DNA from: Mucilaginibacter aquatilis
Lineage (GTDB): Bacteria; Bacteroidota; Bacteroidia; Sphingobacteriales; Sphingobacteriaceae
DNA: 64,000 nucleotides
Assembly (NCBI RefSeq): GCF_009755275.1
Contig: NZ_WQLA01000005.1
Coordinates: forward strand, 186,001-250,000
Direction of reading: 5' to 3'
Positions 1-8,871 of this stretch are shown here, piece after piece (positions within the stretch are counted from its first letter, which is position 1; the number at the start of each line of letters is the position of its first letter). The position numbers and the translations under genes were made by a program. The notes below the pieces were generated by a model that did not search any database, was not told where the DNA came from, and saw only the letters and a list, made by a program, of their open reading frames with translations.

Positions 1-435
1 GGTAGTGTAAATACCTACCGCGCCAATTAAGCTGTTTTGCTGCTTAACAGTAGTGATACCCTGCTGTATAACCTCGGCAGGTAACTGGCTTTGTGCCTGT
101 GCCACACGGTTTTGCACGTTCACGGCAGCCTGATCGGGGTCGGTACCTTGTTTGAAATATACGGTGATGGCTAACGAACCGTCATTGCTGGCGGTTGAGC
201 TCATGTAGCTCATGTTTTCCACACCGTTAATTGATTCTTCTAATGAAGGCGCTACTGAACGTAATACCGTTTCGGCATTGGCACCCGGATAAATGGCAGT
301 TACCAACACCGCCGGAGGCGCAATATCAGGGAACTGCTGCAAGGGCAGTTTGGTAAGGCCCAATACACCCAGGATCACCAATAGGATGGAGATCACGGTT
401 GACAGTACCGGCCTTTCTATAAATCGTTGAAACAT
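1..435 (-). CDS. RND efflux pump inner-membrane subunit (N-terminal part, cut by window edge)
   Basis: The first 145 codons of an AcrB/MexB-type (HAE1) proton-driven drug exporter are present; the rest lies beyond position 1. The protein starts MFQRFIERPVLSTVIS, the usual amphipathic N-terminus leading into the first membrane helix (residues about 10-30, ILLVILGVLGL). It is followed by the periplasmic porter segment with the family-typical stretches LPLQQFPDIAPPAV, YPGANAETV and the A-V-N-V-Q-N-R-V region. It lies 27 bp downstream of the adaptor gene on the same strand, so the two form one operon whose product would be an inner-membrane trimer. Substrate cannot be told from this fragment. Confidence 0.93.
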   Translation of the reverse strand, partial: MFQRFIERPVLSTVISILLVILGVLGLTKLPLQQFPDIAPPAVLVTAIYPGANAETVLRSVAPSLEESINGVENMSYMSSTASNDGSLAITVYFKQGTDPDQAAVNVQNRVAQAQSQLPAEVIQQGITTVKQQNSLIGAVGIYTT

Positions 436-462
436 GACGTTTTACTTTAAAAGGATTGATGT

Positions 463-1599
463 TTAGTTTTTAGCTACGGCGTTGGCTTTGTCAACCGCCT
501 TTTGTGGGGCGATCTTCATACCGTCTTGCAGGTGGTCAACACCGCTTAATACAATTTGCTGACCCGGCTTTAAGCCGCTTTTAACCAAATAGTCGCTGCC
601 GCTTTTACCTTCAATTACTATAGGTTGTTTAGCAACTTTATTGCTGTCGCCCACGGCATATACAAACACTTTGTCTTGCAGTTCGAGGGTGGCATCCTGC
701 GGTACGCGAGCCACATTGTTATGTTGCAGGCTAAGGCGCACTTTGCCGGTATTGCCCGAACGTAACAGCCCATCGGCATTAGGGAAAGTTGCCCTTACAG
801 TAATTGCACCGGTTGTTTTATCAAACTGACCGTCGATCATATCAATTTTACCCGGCAGGGTATAGCTGCTCTTGTCAGACAGTACCAGTGCTACCGGTGG
901 CAGGTGACTAATTTTATCTTGCAGGTTTTTTCCTGCGTACTGCGCTTTAAAGTTCACAAAGTCGGTTTCGCCAAGCGAAAAGTATACATGCACATCATGC
1001 ACGTCCGAAAGTTGGGTTAATGCCTCGGCATCTGATGGCGACACCAAACTTCCTTGTTTTTTAACCAGGCGGCCAATGTACCCGCTAACAGGAGCTTTTA
1101 TTACAGTGTAACCTAAGTTTATTTGCGCGGTACCAACCTGTGCTTTGGCCTGTGCCACTTGTGCCTGTGCAACCTGCAAGGCTGCTTTAGCAGCTTTTAA
1201 CTGATAGTCGGACACTACTTTGTTTTGAACCAGTGGTGTAAGTTTTTCAACTTCCAGTTTGGCATTGGCCATAGCACCTTCAGCGGCTTGCTGGCTGGCC
1301 TTTGCGTTATTTAATGCCTCACGGAATGGATTTTCGTTGATTTTAAATAAAGGTTGACCTTTGGTTACATAGGCGCCTTCGTCGGCATACAGGCGGTCTA
1401 AGGTACCGGCCACCTGCGGACGTATTTCTACGTTTACAGCTCCTTCAATTGAAGCAGGATAATCCTGATAAGTGGTTGCCGTATCAACTTTTATTTCAGT
1501 AACAGGCAAGGCTTGCGGAGGTGCAGCCTGCTGTTGTGCCGGCTTTTCTGCACATCCGTACAAAACAGCCAGTGATAAGATAATTGCTAAGGATTTCAT
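463..1599 (-). CDS. RND efflux periplasmic adaptor (membrane fusion protein), lipoprotein
   Basis: This 378-residue AcrA/MexA-type adaptor links the inner-membrane pump to an outer-membrane channel. The ATG at 1599 is preferred over an in-frame one at 1680 because it places a lipoprotein signal at the N-terminus (MKSLAIILSLAVLYGC, lipid-carrying Cys16). After this come a biotinyl-lipoyl-like half (RPQVAGTLDRLYADEGAYVTKG), an Ala/Gln/Lys-rich coiled-coil hairpin (about 90-160), the second lipoyl half (VIKAPVSGYIGRLVKKQG) and beta-barrel/membrane-proximal domains. The pump gene follows 27 bp downstream and a TetR gene lies upstream on the same strand. Two copies of the putative TetR operator sit about 95-185 bp upstream of this start, so repression by the neighbour is likely. 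Confidence 0.93.
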   Translation of the reverse strand: MKSLAIILSLAVLYGCAEKPAQQQAAPPQALPVTEIKVDTATTYQDYPASIEGAVNVEIRPQVAGTLDRLYADEGAYVTKGQPLFKINENPFREALNNAKASQQAAEGAMANAKLEVEKLTPLVQNKVVSDYQLKAAKAALQVAQAQVAQAKAQVGTAQINLGYTVIKAPVSGYIGRLVKKQGSLVSPSDAEALTQLSDVHDVHVYFSLGETDFVNFKAQYAGKNLQDKISHLPPVALVLSDKSSYTLPGKIDMIDGQFDKTTGAITVRATFPNADGLLRSGNTGKVRLSLQHNNVARVPQDATLELQDKVFVYAVGDSNKVAKQPIVIEGKSGSDYLVKSGLKPGQQIVLSGVDHLQDGMKIAPQKAVDKANAVAKN

Positions 1600-1694
1600 G
1601 ATATTATAGAATTTGGATTTGTGCTTAGTAGTGTTTTTGATTTGTAACTTTGTTGCCACCCATAAGAAAAATGGTGACATATAACATCGTTAAT

Positions 1695-1711
1695 TTATTT
1701 AACAGTGTTAA
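1695..1711. promoter_or_regulatory. Putative TetR operator, copy 1
   Basis: The 17-bp sequence TTATTTAACAGTGTTAA contains the inverted repeat TTAACA-G-TGTTAA. It is identical to copies at 1769-1785 and 2422-2438, all flanking the tetR gene at 1805-2404. No other copy was noticed in the window. The symmetry and placement are typical of an autoregulating TetR repressor; binding itself is inferred. Confidence 0.72.
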
Positions 1712-1768
1712 GCTATGTTGACGTTAAGTGGGCTATAAAGAAGGTTGTCATTATATAATGATGTTTAG

Positions 1769-1785
1769 TTATTTAACAGTGTTAA
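1769..1785. promoter_or_regulatory. Putative TetR operator, copy 2
   Basis: Identical 17-bp copy of the site at 1695-1711, offset by 74 bp, close to seven helical turns, so two repressor dimers would sit on the same face of the DNA. It lies between the end of tetR and the adaptor gene. Confidence 0.72.
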
Positions 1786-1804
1786 GTAAAGTTGAAAAAA
1801 TATA

Positions 1805-2404
1805 TTATTCCTTTATTGCCTGGATAATTCCAGCAATAGCATCTTTTAAAACCTGCTCATTGATACCATCCGGAACGCTCTGGCGCACATGATTAATTGA
1901 TATTAGTCCATGCACAATTGACCAAAAAGTATAATACCATTTACAAACCTCGTCTTCGGTTGGGTTTTTGTTACCCATTACCTCCTTAATTGACGCGGTA
2001 AGCATATTTGCTGGTCCTTCTATTTCCGGTATTGATTTTTCGAAAACACAACAGTTCACCTCAATACCAAACATAAGCTGGTACAACTCCTTTTCGGTAA
2101 AGGCAAAGTTCCAGTAGGTAATCCAAAGAGCTTCTAACTGTTTAGCTGGTGTTTCCTGGACTTCTTTAGCAGCTTTCATTGCCTTCGCCAATATGCAGTA
2201 CCCCTTTTTGGTAAGCTCCATCATAATGGCTTCCTTGTTGGCAAAGTACTCGTAAATAATAGGCGCTGTATATTCTATGATATCAGCAATTTTACGCATA
2301 CTCAAAGCCTGCCAACCTTCTTGCTTACCAATCAGCAACGCAGCATCCAGAATGTTAATCCTGGTCTCTTCCTTCAATCTCAAAATCCTGTCTTTGCTGG
2401 CCAT
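1805..2404 (-). CDS. TetR/AcrR family transcriptional regulator of the efflux operon
   Basis: A 199-residue regulator with an N-terminal helix-turn-helix (about residues 10-60): ILDAALLIGKQEGWQALSMRKIADIIEYTAPIIYEYFANKEAIMMEL, the classic TetR pattern ending in the YxYFxNKE segment. The C-terminal ligand-binding half is helical, with Trp- and Cys-containing stretches and no recognisable ligand signature. It precedes the RND adaptor and pump on the same strand. An identical palindrome occurs once in front of it and twice in front of the adaptor gene, which points to repression of both transcription units, relieved by a pump substrate. Confidence 0.93.
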   Translation of the reverse strand: MASKDRILRLKEETRINILDAALLIGKQEGWQALSMRKIADIIEYTAPIIYEYFANKEAIMMELTKKGYCILAKAMKAAKEVQETPAKQLEALWITYWNFAFTEKELYQLMFGIEVNCCVFEKSIPEIEGPANMLTASIKEVMGNKNPTEDEVCKWYYTFWSIVHGLISINHVRQSVPDGINEQVLKDAIAGIIQAIKE

Positions 2405-2421
2405 CTTAGTAAGGCATTAAA

Positions 2422-2438
2422 TTATTTAACAGTGTTAA
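2422..2438. promoter_or_regulatory. Putative TetR operator, copy 3 (autoregulatory)
   Basis: Third identical copy of TTATTTAACAGTGTTAA, 18-34 bp upstream of the tetR start codon, where it would overlap the promoter or leader of tetR. The position suggests negative autoregulation. Confidence 0.7.
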
Positions 2439-2528
2439 ACAAAGATAAAATGTATTTTTAAACACCGTACCATTTAATTGTCATTAAAATTGGAGAGTGG
2501 GTTGACAAATATTTATATATCTAGTTCA

Positions 2529-3248
2529 TCAAGAACCTAACCGCTGCAAATACATCTGTATAGTATTTTCTAAACCAAAGTATAATGCATCACTAATCAG
2601 CGCATGTCCTATGCTTACCTCCTGCAAACCCGGAACATGCTCGGCAAAGTATTTAAGGTTTTTAAGGTCGAGGTCATGACCGGCATTGATACCTAAACCA
2701 ACTTTTTTAGCCATTTCAGCAGCTTGTATGTACGGGGCCGCGGCCAGTTCAATACCCTGATGATAATGGCTGGCATAGGCTTCGGTATAAAGTTCAATAC
2801 GGTCTGTCCCGGTTTCAGCGGCAGCTTCAACCATATCGTTCAGCGGATCCACAAATAAGGATACCCTGATGCCTTCATCCTTGAAGCATTTTACCATATC
2901 CTGCAAATAGCGCTTGTGGGTTATGGTGTCCCAACCGTGGTTAGAGGTAAGTTGGTCGGTAGCATCAGGAACTAAGGTTACCTGGTGAGGCTTAACGGCC
3001 AGTACAAGATCGACAAATTTCTTTTCGTCGCAATTGCCTTCAATATTAAATTCGGTGGTTACAATGTCTTTCAGGGCGTAAACATCATCATAACGTATAT
3101 GGCGCTCATCGGGGCGCGGATGTACTGTGATGCCTTGTGCACCAAAGCGTTCACAGTCTTTAGCTACCTGTAAAAGATCGGGGTTGTTACCTCCGCGAGA
3201 ATTACGGAGCGTGGCTACTTTATTGATGTTTACTGAGAGACGTATCAT
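2529..3248 (-). CDS. pdxJ: Pyridoxine 5'-phosphate synthase
   Basis: PdxJ condenses 1-deoxy-xylulose 5-phosphate with 3-amino-2-oxopropyl phosphate to give pyridoxine 5'-phosphate, the last step of the DXP-dependent vitamin B6 route. The 239-residue TIM barrel shows the family blocks [18 protein letters not shown] at the N-terminus, [19 protein letters not shown], and [12 protein letters not shown] near the end. The ATG at 3248 is chosen over an upstream TTG (3257) because the family begins M-x-R-L-S-V-N. It is a single gene downstream of the tetR region with no obvious partner. Confidence 0.97.
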   Translation of the reverse strand: MIRLSVNINKVATLRNSRGGNNPDLLQVAKDCERFGAQGITVHPRPDERHIRYDDVYALKDIVTTEFNIEGNCDEKKFVDLVLAVKPHQVTLVPDATDQLTSNHGWDTITHKRYLQDMVKCFKDEGIRVSLFVDPLNDMVEAAAETGTDRIELYTEAYASHYHQGIELAAAPYIQAAEMAKKVGLGINAGHDLDLKNLKYFAEHVPGLQEVSIGHALISDALYFGLENTIQMYLQRLGS

Positions 3249-3337
3249 TGCGAGCAAATATTATAAATGTATACTGCTTAAACAATGCAAACGTATTTAT
3301 AATTGATTTTGATTTAGGAATAATAAAATTACTGTAA

Positions 3338-4231
3338 TTACTTCTCCAGTAAATCAGGGTAATCAGAAATAATTCCGTCAACACCCAAAGCTTTCAATGC
3401 AGCAATTTCTTCAGAAGTGTTTACGGTCCATGGTACTATTTTAATGCCTTGGGCATGGCATTGTTGTATCATATTGGCCGTAACCAGCTTATAAGCAGGG
3501 CTAATGATGTAAGGCTTGTAACCAAGTTCGGTTACATACTCATTAACTGATTTTTGAATATCAACCAAATAAGCGGTTTTTACCTGCGGATATTTTTTAT
3601 GGAGAAATTGTATGGTACGCTTATCAAACGATTGTATAATTACATAATGTATTATCTCTTTGCGCTCAATAACCTCCATTAATTGTTTTACAAATTCAGC
3701 GGGCGCAGGATGGTAAATATTATCACCACCAGGTTTACTTTTGGTTTCAATGTTATAATAAACCTGTGGCTTGCCTTTGGCTTTAAGGTATTGTTGAACA
3801 CTATCGATTACGGCTTCCAACAGCGGAATATGCACCTTAACTTTCTTTTGCTCCGGAAATTTGCTGTAAGGTTTGCTGCCAACATCAAACTTTGCAATAT
3901 CGGCATAATTCATTTTTAGCAGTGCCTGTTTATGCGCTTCATCCTTACTCATCTCCTTACCATCAGGTGTAAGGGTAAACAATGGGTTTAATGTATCATC
4001 ATGTGATAGAATCACCTTGCCATCGGCTGTTATGTGCGTATCCATTTCAAGCGTGGTAACGCCCAGGTCAATAGCGTTCAACATAGCCGGAATGGTGTTT
4101 TCAGGCATTAATCCGCGGCCACCGCGGTGAGCTTCGGTATCAAATTTTGGAAATTTCTGGGTTGCTTTTTGCGCAAAGGCGCTTAGGCAGGCGAGTGAAA
4201 TAAAGGCTATGCTGGCTAGATGCTTTTTCAT
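3338..4231 (-). CDS. Glycerophosphodiester phosphodiesterase, exported
   Basis: A 297-residue GDPD-family enzyme that would hydrolyse glycerophosphodiesters to glycerol 3-phosphate and an alcohol. An N-terminal signal peptide ends near Ala20 (SLACLSAFAQ), so it acts in the periplasm or outside. The catalytic set is visible: His35 in HRGGRG, PENT (43-46), metal ligands Glu62 and Asp64 in LEMDTH, and His77 in LSHDD. It is the last gene of the minus-strand sigma/FecR/SusCD/DUF5689/phosphoesterase series, separated from the calcineurin-like gene by 143 bp that hold an inverted repeat. With that neighbour it suggests cleavage of lipid headgroup or teichoic-type diesters; the natural substrate is not shown. 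Confidence 0.93.
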   Translation of the reverse strand: MKKHLASIAFISLACLSAFAQKATQKFPKFDTEAHRGGRGLMPENTIPAMLNAIDLGVTTLEMDTHITADGKVILSHDDTLNPLFTLTPDGKEMSKDEAHKQALLKMNYADIAKFDVGSKPYSKFPEQKKVKVHIPLLEAVIDSVQQYLKAKGKPQVYYNIETKSKPGGDNIYHPAPAEFVKQLMEVIERKEIIHYVIIQSFDKRTIQFLHKKYPQVKTAYLVDIQKSVNEYVTELGYKPYIISPAYKLVTANMIQQCHAQGIKIVPWTVNTSEEIAALKALGVDGIISDYPDLLEK

Positions 4232-4260
4232 ATAGATATGTATAAACTGGTAATAAAAAA

Positions 4261-4343
4261 TGTCATTCCGAAAGACAGCGAGGAATCTCGTTCGAGGATG
4301 CGATACATTTGAACAAGATTTCTCGCTATCGCTCGAAATGACA
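4261..4343. repeat. Imperfect inverted repeat, REP/MITE-like
   Basis: Outer arms 4261-4288 and 4316-4343 pair at 23 of 28 positions around a 27-bp centre; both ends carry TGTCATT/AATGACA. The element fills the gap between the calcineurin-like gene and the GDPD gene. It contains no ORF. It could be a dispersed palindromic element or an mRNA stem-loop setting expression of the last gene. Confidence 0.7.
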
Positions 4344-4374
4344 ATGCGGGAATATTTATGAGCTGTAAAAGTTT

Positions 4375-5766
4375 CTACGCTTCCATTTCGCGCTCATACT
4401 TATCGCCAAAGCGGTCAGTAGCCACTACTTTTATTTTCTTGCCTTCTTTCATCTTAGCAACAAAAAGGTGCTTGGTTTCGCGTGGCTCAGGGAAGGTGCG
4501 GCCGGCCGGTAATTTATCGCCCAGGTACAGCTTGGTAGCTATTGGATCAAGGCCGGGCTCGTTTTTCATCACACCTTTATATTGCCCGTCTATCCAATAT
4601 TCCACCTTCCATTTCGGATCCCAGTTATACACATTGGCAAATGCTTTTCCTTCTTCGTCAATGTATAACGATAACTGGTTCGATTTATCGGTATCCATGC
4701 TCTTATAATACCACTTCATGTCATTACCCTCAACGCTGTAAACAGCGTAACCGCGCGGACAACCGTCTTCGCAAACAGGGCCGGTCCACCATGCCCCACA
4801 TACGGTACCATGATTATGCTCGTAAATATTACCGTCAACGTTGTTTTCGTTGTAATGGGTATGACCCGACATGATATGCACGTTTTTGAACGGCCTTAAT
4901 AAGCGGTACAAAGCTTTATTATTTTTTACCTGATTGTAAACCGGTATATGCAGGCAAATAATGAGAAGGGCGTCTTTTTTAACGTACTGCAAATCTTTTT
5001 CAAGCCACTCTAGCTGCTCTTCAGTTATATAGCCATCATACTCGCGTTCGCGGCCCAGGTAGCGTACATCATCAATCATTACGTAGTGAGCCCGGCCACG
5101 GTTAAATGAATAGTAAGTAGGCCCGTATTGCTTTTTGAAAGTACGGTCTGAAGTTTCATCTCCGCCCTGGCGGTAGTCCATATCATGATTACCTAAGCCC
5201 TGAAAAAATGGCACTCCAATTTGGCCGATGGCTTTATCATAATCATTGAAAAACTCCAGGTTGTCCCAGGCCAAATCGCCCACACCTATACCATGCACCA
5301 ACTGACCGGCTAATGATTTAACTGTTTTACGGGTATCGGGTACTGATTGCGCCATCATTTGAGCAACGTCTTTTTTGTTACGCACCTGCGGATCGGCCCA
5401 AACAATGAAGGTATGTTTGTTATCATTTTGCTTTAACGGCACCAGCTCAAAGTTCAGGTTGTTACCCTCGCTCAAACGGCGGTAATGGCGGGCAATAAAT
5501 TTTTCGTGCGGAAACTCGTAACCCGAAGGTATGCTGATGAAAACAAATTCGGCCTTTGGAGCAGGAGTGAGCTGATAGCTGCCATCAGCGCCGGTAGGTA
5601 CAATGCTAAACCCATCTGATATTAACACATTAGCCAATGGCTTTCCGTTAGCAGTTACCTTACCTGTAACCGCTGCGGGGCGGTTAAAGCCAAAAGTATT
5701 TCTAAAACGAAGGGTTAACGCGCCGGTAATAACCAGCGACCGTTGTATGAATAATCTGCGGTTCAT
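4375..5766 (-). CDS. Calcineurin-like metallophosphoesterase, exported (probable Tat signal)
   Basis: A 463-residue phosphoesterase. The N-terminus MNRRLFIQRSLVITGALTL has the twin-arginine arrangement before a hydrophobic stretch, so Tat export of a folded metalloprotein is likely. A small beta domain (about 30-110, KVTANGKPLANVLISDG, carboxypeptidase-regulatory or MetallophosN-like) precedes the catalytic domain with the dimetal motifs WADPQ, GVGDLAWDN, GLGNHD, CLHIP and SGHTH. A C-terminal beta-rich domain follows. The first motif reads D-x-Q rather than the common D-x-H. It is 51 bp downstream of the DUF5689 lipoprotein gene and upstream of the GDPD gene. Phosphomono- or diesterase activity on the ligand imported by the SusCD pair is inferred. 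Confidence 0.9.
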   Translation of the reverse strand: MNRRLFIQRSLVITGALTLRFRNTFGFNRPAAVTGKVTANGKPLANVLISDGFSIVPTGADGSYQLTPAPKAEFVFISIPSGYEFPHEKFIARHYRRLSEGNNLNFELVPLKQNDNKHTFIVWADPQVRNKKDVAQMMAQSVPDTRKTVKSLAGQLVHGIGVGDLAWDNLEFFNDYDKAIGQIGVPFFQGLGNHDMDYRQGGDETSDRTFKKQYGPTYYSFNRGRAHYVMIDDVRYLGREREYDGYITEEQLEWLEKDLQYVKKDALLIICLHIPVYNQVKNNKALYRLLRPFKNVHIMSGHTHYNENNVDGNIYEHNHGTVCGAWWTGPVCEDGCPRGYAVYSVEGNDMKWYYKSMDTDKSNQLSLYIDEEGKAFANVYNWDPKWKVEYWIDGQYKGVMKNEPGLDPIATKLYLGDKLPAGRTFPEPRETKHLFVAKMKEGKKIKVVATDRFGDKYEREMEA

Positions 5767-5817
5767 AGTGAATAATTAAACCAGGCAAACCTTTACAAAT
5801 TTGCCTGGCTGAACGTA

Positions 5818-7311
5818 TTAATTTACAATTTTAGTGAAGGTATCGCCAACCTCTAAAGTGGTAACCGGCGATGTAGGGGTTAATGGTATACTGGTTAAAG
5901 TTCGTGGTGTAGTCCACCTGCCTGATACGGCATCGTACACGCCACCCAACTGTACAAAGTTTTCGTTTGCAGGCAGTCCTAATTTTTGCGTGTTGGTACC
6001 TGAACCGTAAAAGTTTTGTAGAGCTCCGCTTATAGGGTTAATAGTGCCATAGTAATCGGTATTGGTAACACGGTAGCCAATTTCGGGCGGACCAGCCGAG
6101 TAAAAGTTACCGGCACCACCGTACATAATAACATCTAACGGCACCGTCGACCCATCAACAGTAGTTCCTTGAAACACAGCTATACCGGCAATGTTACCGC
6201 TGTTAGCAAGCAGGTTAGTTGTTGCCGTACCAAAATCGGCACCGTTCACATTGGAGTATAATGTGCTGTTTGCCCAAACAGAACTGCTCATATCAGTTGA
6301 ATTTGCTCCAAAAATATTTTTGTTGCCGCCTACATAAAAATACTGCCCTTTTTTAACCGTTCCGGATGTAAGGTTGAATTTATAAGAACGCGTGCCACCA
6401 ATAGCCCAACCGTTAACCGGTACCGGACCCGAACCTGCGTTATTACAGGTAACCAACGAAAAGTTAGTTACGGCAAAATCAATATCGCGCGTGGCTTTGA
6501 GTTGAACATACTCATAATTATTATCGGCCCCCGTTGGATTTGTTAGGTAGCCGGTTATGATTACTGCTGATGGCCTTATAAGCGGCAATGGACGAATTTC
6601 GTTTATACGGCGTGGCCACAGTTGTATTTTACCATCAGTACCGGTAACTGCTATACCTATAAAGTTTGCGTTGGCCGGTAATTGGGTAGTGGCAAATTTT
6701 GCATTAGCTTCGGTATGCAAAGTCATTTTTGCGAAACCGTCGTTTATAACTTTATCGCCCGCATAGGTATCACCTGCTACAGGTTCCGGTTCGGTTATGG
6801 CATTGCTAATTGAAATTAGTGTACTTTCATAACTATCAGGAGCAGCTGCAATGGCTGCAGAGTTTGCCGCACGTACGTTATAAGAGTTTACACGTCCAAG
6901 CTTGGTTACGTTAGCTTCGGGAACATTGGTAACTGCTAGAGTACCATTTACCCGGGTTAAAGTTGAACCAGTAATAACAACCTGTACCGAATCACCGGCC
7001 TGGTAATTAGTTGCCGCAGCACCCATAACTACGCTTATGCCCCTTAAAAGCTTATTACGGCCATAGTTTTGTATCACTACGTTACCTGATGGTTGGTTAC
7101 CCTGTGCAGGGTCAGATATCACTACGCCTACAAACTGTTTGGCGCCGCCAAGGTTCTCTTCGCTTAATATAACATCACTACCCTTGTAAACTGCCCGTAA
7201 ATCTAATACAGCTATGGTAGGCCCCGGTACACCGCCGGGATAATTGTCTTTTTTGCAACCGGCAAAAACTGCCGCTGCAATTACAATCATAAACAAATGT
7301 ATCTTTTTCAT
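5818..7311 (-). CDS. DUF5689 domain surface lipoprotein
   Basis: A 497-residue lipoprotein. The ATG at 7311 is chosen because it gives a lipobox (MKKIHLFMIVIAAAVFAGC, Cys19) followed by KKD, a typical Bacteroidota surface-export context. Residues about 35-255 match the DUF5689 pattern with OB-like beta strands (AVLDLRAVYKGSDVILSEE, FVGVVISD, GISVVMG, DSVQVVITG). The C-terminal half resembles a lamin-tail-type domain (NNYEYVQLKATRDIDF, GQYFYVGG). It follows susD by 35 bp and precedes the phosphoesterase. A role as accessory binding protein of the SusCD complex is inferred. Confidence 0.85.
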   Translation of the reverse strand: MKKIHLFMIVIAAAVFAGCKKDNYPGGVPGPTIAVLDLRAVYKGSDVILSEENLGGAKQFVGVVISDPAQGNQPSGNVVIQNYGRNKLLRGISVVMGAAATNYQAGDSVQVVITGSTLTRVNGTLAVTNVPEANVTKLGRVNSYNVRAANSAAIAAAPDSYESTLISISNAITEPEPVAGDTYAGDKVINDGFAKMTLHTEANAKFATTQLPANANFIGIAVTGTDGKIQLWPRRINEIRPLPLIRPSAVIITGYLTNPTGADNNYEYVQLKATRDIDFAVTNFSLVTCNNAGSGPVPVNGWAIGGTRSYKFNLTSGTVKKGQYFYVGGNKNIFGANSTDMSSSVWANSTLYSNVNGADFGTATTNLLANSGNIAGIAVFQGTTVDGSTVPLDVIMYGGAGNFYSAGPPEIGYRVTNTDYYGTINPISGALQNFYGSGTNTQKLGLPANENFVQLGGVYDAVSGRWTTPRTLTSIPLTPTSPVTTLEVGDTFTKIVN

Positions 7312-7346
7312 TGTGTCTTGATATTTGTAATTACTTGAATAAATGA

Positions 7347-8861
7347 TTAGGGCTTTTGCCACCATACCTGTGTGCTTATCACATCAGCACCTTGTGCCGC
7401 TACAGCAAGCTTGTAATTAACAGGGTTGGCTGATTGCAGGTAAACCGGGTAGGTTAACCTTGCAGGCATTACACCGTTATTACGCAGCCCGTTGCCTTTA
7501 GGCAAAATGGGGTGACCGGTACGGCGGTACTCAAACCACTGCTGAAAATCGGTGTAAAACATGGAGTAATATTTTTGCAGATGTATAAGCTCCATTTTTT
7601 GATCGATGGTAGCATCATTCTTCCAGGCAATGTCTGCTCCCTGCAAATAGGTATCAACATTAAAAACATATGTTGGAAGCCAAAATGTTATACCTGCAGT
7701 TACACCGTTTTTATAGTAAGTTTCGGCAGCATTGCTTATCCAGCCTTTGGCAGCAGCCTCGGCCAGTAAAAATTGCAATTCCGAAAAGTTCATGATATTA
7801 CCCATCAAAGGTTCTGTCATGAGGGTTGTTGGAAAATTACTGTCGGTAGCGTAAAAGTATGACTTACCAACCATGCCCTGACCGGGTGCATAACCACTCG
7901 GGATACCTACAAACGCTCCCTGATAAGGTGCTATTGACCAACGGTTTTGTGCTATACGCGGATCATTCCAGGTAGTGAGGTTGCCAATAAAAAACTCTGT
8001 AATTGGCTGTGCTCTAAAATCCTGAGCTCTAACGTTACCTATATTATTACCAACAAAAGGTGATGTTAAAAAGTTAGTACCTGTCCACCTTAACACCGCT
8101 GCATCATCATTGCTGGCCATAATAGGGTAGTCAGTAGCTTTAGTATCAACAATCTCTTTGATTTTAGCTATGCACTGTGCTGATACTTCTGTTTTGCCTG
8201 AAAGGCGCATCAATAAACGCAGGTATAAGCTATTTCCAAAGCGGCGCCATTTAGCGGCATTACCACCATAAACCGGGTCAATAGCACCTCCTGATATATT
8301 TGCGCCTTTACCAAGTCGGGTATTAGCCTCTTCAAGCTTGGTAAAAATGTCAAGGTAAATGTCTTTCTGCCTGTCAAATCGTGGGGTGAAAATCACGCTG
8401 TCGCGCGCCTTTCCGGCTTGAAAATAAGGCACATCACCATAGGTATCCGTAAGCAGTGATGATATCCACGACTGGCATATAAGTGATATGCCCATATAGG
8501 TTTCGTTGTAATTTGGTTCAACACTGGCAACGCTATATATATCTTTAAAATTTACCAGCTGTGAGTACCAGCCATTCCACGTATAATCACCAACGCTGTT
8601 GCGTATATCATACCTGAAAATACGCCCTTCGCTATCGCCCTGGTCAACAGTAACCTGCATTAGCTCGTTGTTTACCGTACGACTGCGCAGCATATTGTAT
8701 GATACCGTGTTTACTAACGATGGCCCTAATAACTGCTCGGGTAATACGTTTGTTAATCCGTTAGGATTGGTGTTAATATCGATAAAGTCTTTTTTACACG
8801 ATGTAGCAGCAATTGCAACACAGGCAATCATCAGCTTAATAAAGTGTGTATATCTTTTCAT
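7347..8861 (-). CDS. SusD/RagB-like nutrient-binding outer-membrane lipoprotein
   Basis: A 504-residue lipoprotein of the SusD-like 2 type. The ATG at 8861 places a lipobox AATSC at Cys22, followed by KKDFIDINTNPNGLTNVLPEQLLGPSL, the usual opening of this family (DxNxNPN). Helical TPR-like segments and the W-Q-I/S-S-L-L-T-D-T-Y-G-D-V-P-Y block (about 108-122) are characteristic, as are LAEAAAKGW and the C-terminal YPxxxxxxN region. It would lie on the cell surface as the lid of the SusC transporter encoded 10 bp upstream. The ligand is unknown; downstream phosphoesterases suggest a phosphorus-containing compound. Confidence 0.95.
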   Translation of the reverse strand: MKRYTHFIKLMIACVAIAATSCKKDFIDINTNPNGLTNVLPEQLLGPSLVNTVSYNMLRSRTVNNELMQVTVDQGDSEGRIFRYDIRNSVGDYTWNGWYSQLVNFKDIYSVASVEPNYNETYMGISLICQSWISSLLTDTYGDVPYFQAGKARDSVIFTPRFDRQKDIYLDIFTKLEEANTRLGKGANISGGAIDPVYGGNAAKWRRFGNSLYLRLLMRLSGKTEVSAQCIAKIKEIVDTKATDYPIMASNDDAAVLRWTGTNFLTSPFVGNNIGNVRAQDFRAQPITEFFIGNLTTWNDPRIAQNRWSIAPYQGAFVGIPSGYAPGQGMVGKSYFYATDSNFPTTLMTEPLMGNIMNFSELQFLLAEAAAKGWISNAAETYYKNGVTAGITFWLPTYVFNVDTYLQGADIAWKNDATIDQKMELIHLQKYYSMFYTDFQQWFEYRRTGHPILPKGNGLRNNGVMPARLTYPVYLQSANPVNYKLAVAAQGADVISTQVWWQKP

Positions 8862-8871
8862 CTTAAAAAAA

